Assembly: GCA_902463265.1 (NCBI GenBank) | Contig: CABQEV010000008.1 | Location: 22,944-86,943 of the forward strand | DNA from: UMGS1889 sp900556055 | GTDB taxonomy: Bacteria; Bacillota; Clostridia; Oscillospirales; Ruminococcaceae | Reading direction: 5' to 3' | Length of the DNA: 64,000 bases | Part shown: positions 63,984-64,000 of the stretch, in pieces | Numbering within the stretch: the stretch's first letter is position 1 | Layout of the letters: each line of letters opens with the position of its first letter | The notes under the pieces: generated by a model | What the model was told of the DNA's origin: nothing | What the model saw: the letters and a program-made list of their open reading frames with translations, nothing else | The model's database searches: none | Program-made: the position numbers and the translations under genes

Positions 63984-64000
63984 GCTGAAAATCCTGTAAT

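Noticed and set aside
1..64000. tRNA, rRNA, insertion sequences or prophage genes
   Set aside because: No T-loop-like tRNA ends, rRNA-like stretches, transposase motifs or phage proteins were recognised on either strand.

Overview
The window looks like a chromosomal segment of a fibre-degrading, low-GC Gram-positive anaerobe of the Clostridia, most likely a Ruminococcus or a close relative in the Oscillospiraceae. This is an inference from several signs. Shine-Dalgarno sequences are strong (AAGGAGG types) and near-consensus TTGACA-17-TATAAT promoters stand before most transcription units. There is a T-box leader, an L10 leader, a run of Clostridia-type conserved genes, and genes for signal-less GH9, GH26 and CE2-like enzymes that point to intracellular breakdown of plant oligosaccharides. 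No phage, insertion sequence, CRISPR array, tRNA or rRNA was recognised. Nearly everything is ordinary chromosome.

Layout. (1) 1-18172, minus strand: a long housekeeping block read from right to left. It starts with infC-rpmI-rplT (consensus promoter, structured leader, ATC start codon on infC, terminator at 16711-16762). It continues with an rRNA methyltransferase, dprA, topA, trmFO, two YcxB-like membrane proteins, plsX, rnc, an Elp3-like radical SAM gene, smc, ftsY, rdgB, yhbY, nadD and a truncated yqeK. (2) 18360-21957: a SpoIIQ-like M23 protein on the plus strand, then a convergent GntR/ABC-transporter operon of the YtrA type with an operator-bearing promoter. (3) 22290-24808, plus strand: prfB, then rplJ-rplL behind an L10 leader. 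(4) 24876-25400: a highly structured probable small RNA with UUACCCC in three hairpin loops, followed by a cluster of TTTCAACA motifs. (5) 25401-34922: Nif3-like protein, trmK, a DUF1858 protein, a rhomboid-like protein, a lipoprotein, the NAD(P)HX repair enzyme, a CLC-F-like antiporter and an SNF2 helicase. (6) 35164-42530, plus strand: an Ile-type T-box before ilvA-ridA, then a complete arginine-to-spermidine operon (speD-speA-speE-speB) ending in a cytoplasmic GH26 gene. (7) 42592-51009: a small anchored protein, a two-gene form of the acyl-CoA dehydratase activase-like protein, aroK and two poorly known genes. (8) 51010-54444: secG, a DUF1963 protein and rnr. (9) 54539-64000: a small membrane protein, a CE2-like esterase, a GH9 protein with altered catalytic motifs, recQ, an LCP-like protein, a SLOG protein, alr and a DUF4317 protein.

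How the genes fit together. The long minus-strand block joins translation, tRNA/rRNA modification, DNA topology, protein targeting and chromosome segregation. IlvA makes 2-oxobutyrate for isoleucine, and RidA removes the reactive enamine/imine intermediates that IlvA releases. The T-box ties the pair to uncharged tRNA-Ile. SpeA, SpeB, SpeD and SpeE make putrescine and spermidine from arginine and S-adenosylmethionine. The most interesting points are the multi-hairpin RNA at about 24904-25152, the FtsY with a long acidic extension at its C-terminus, the GH9 protein that has lost canonical catalytic residues, and a strong promoter reading antisense into the SLOG gene.
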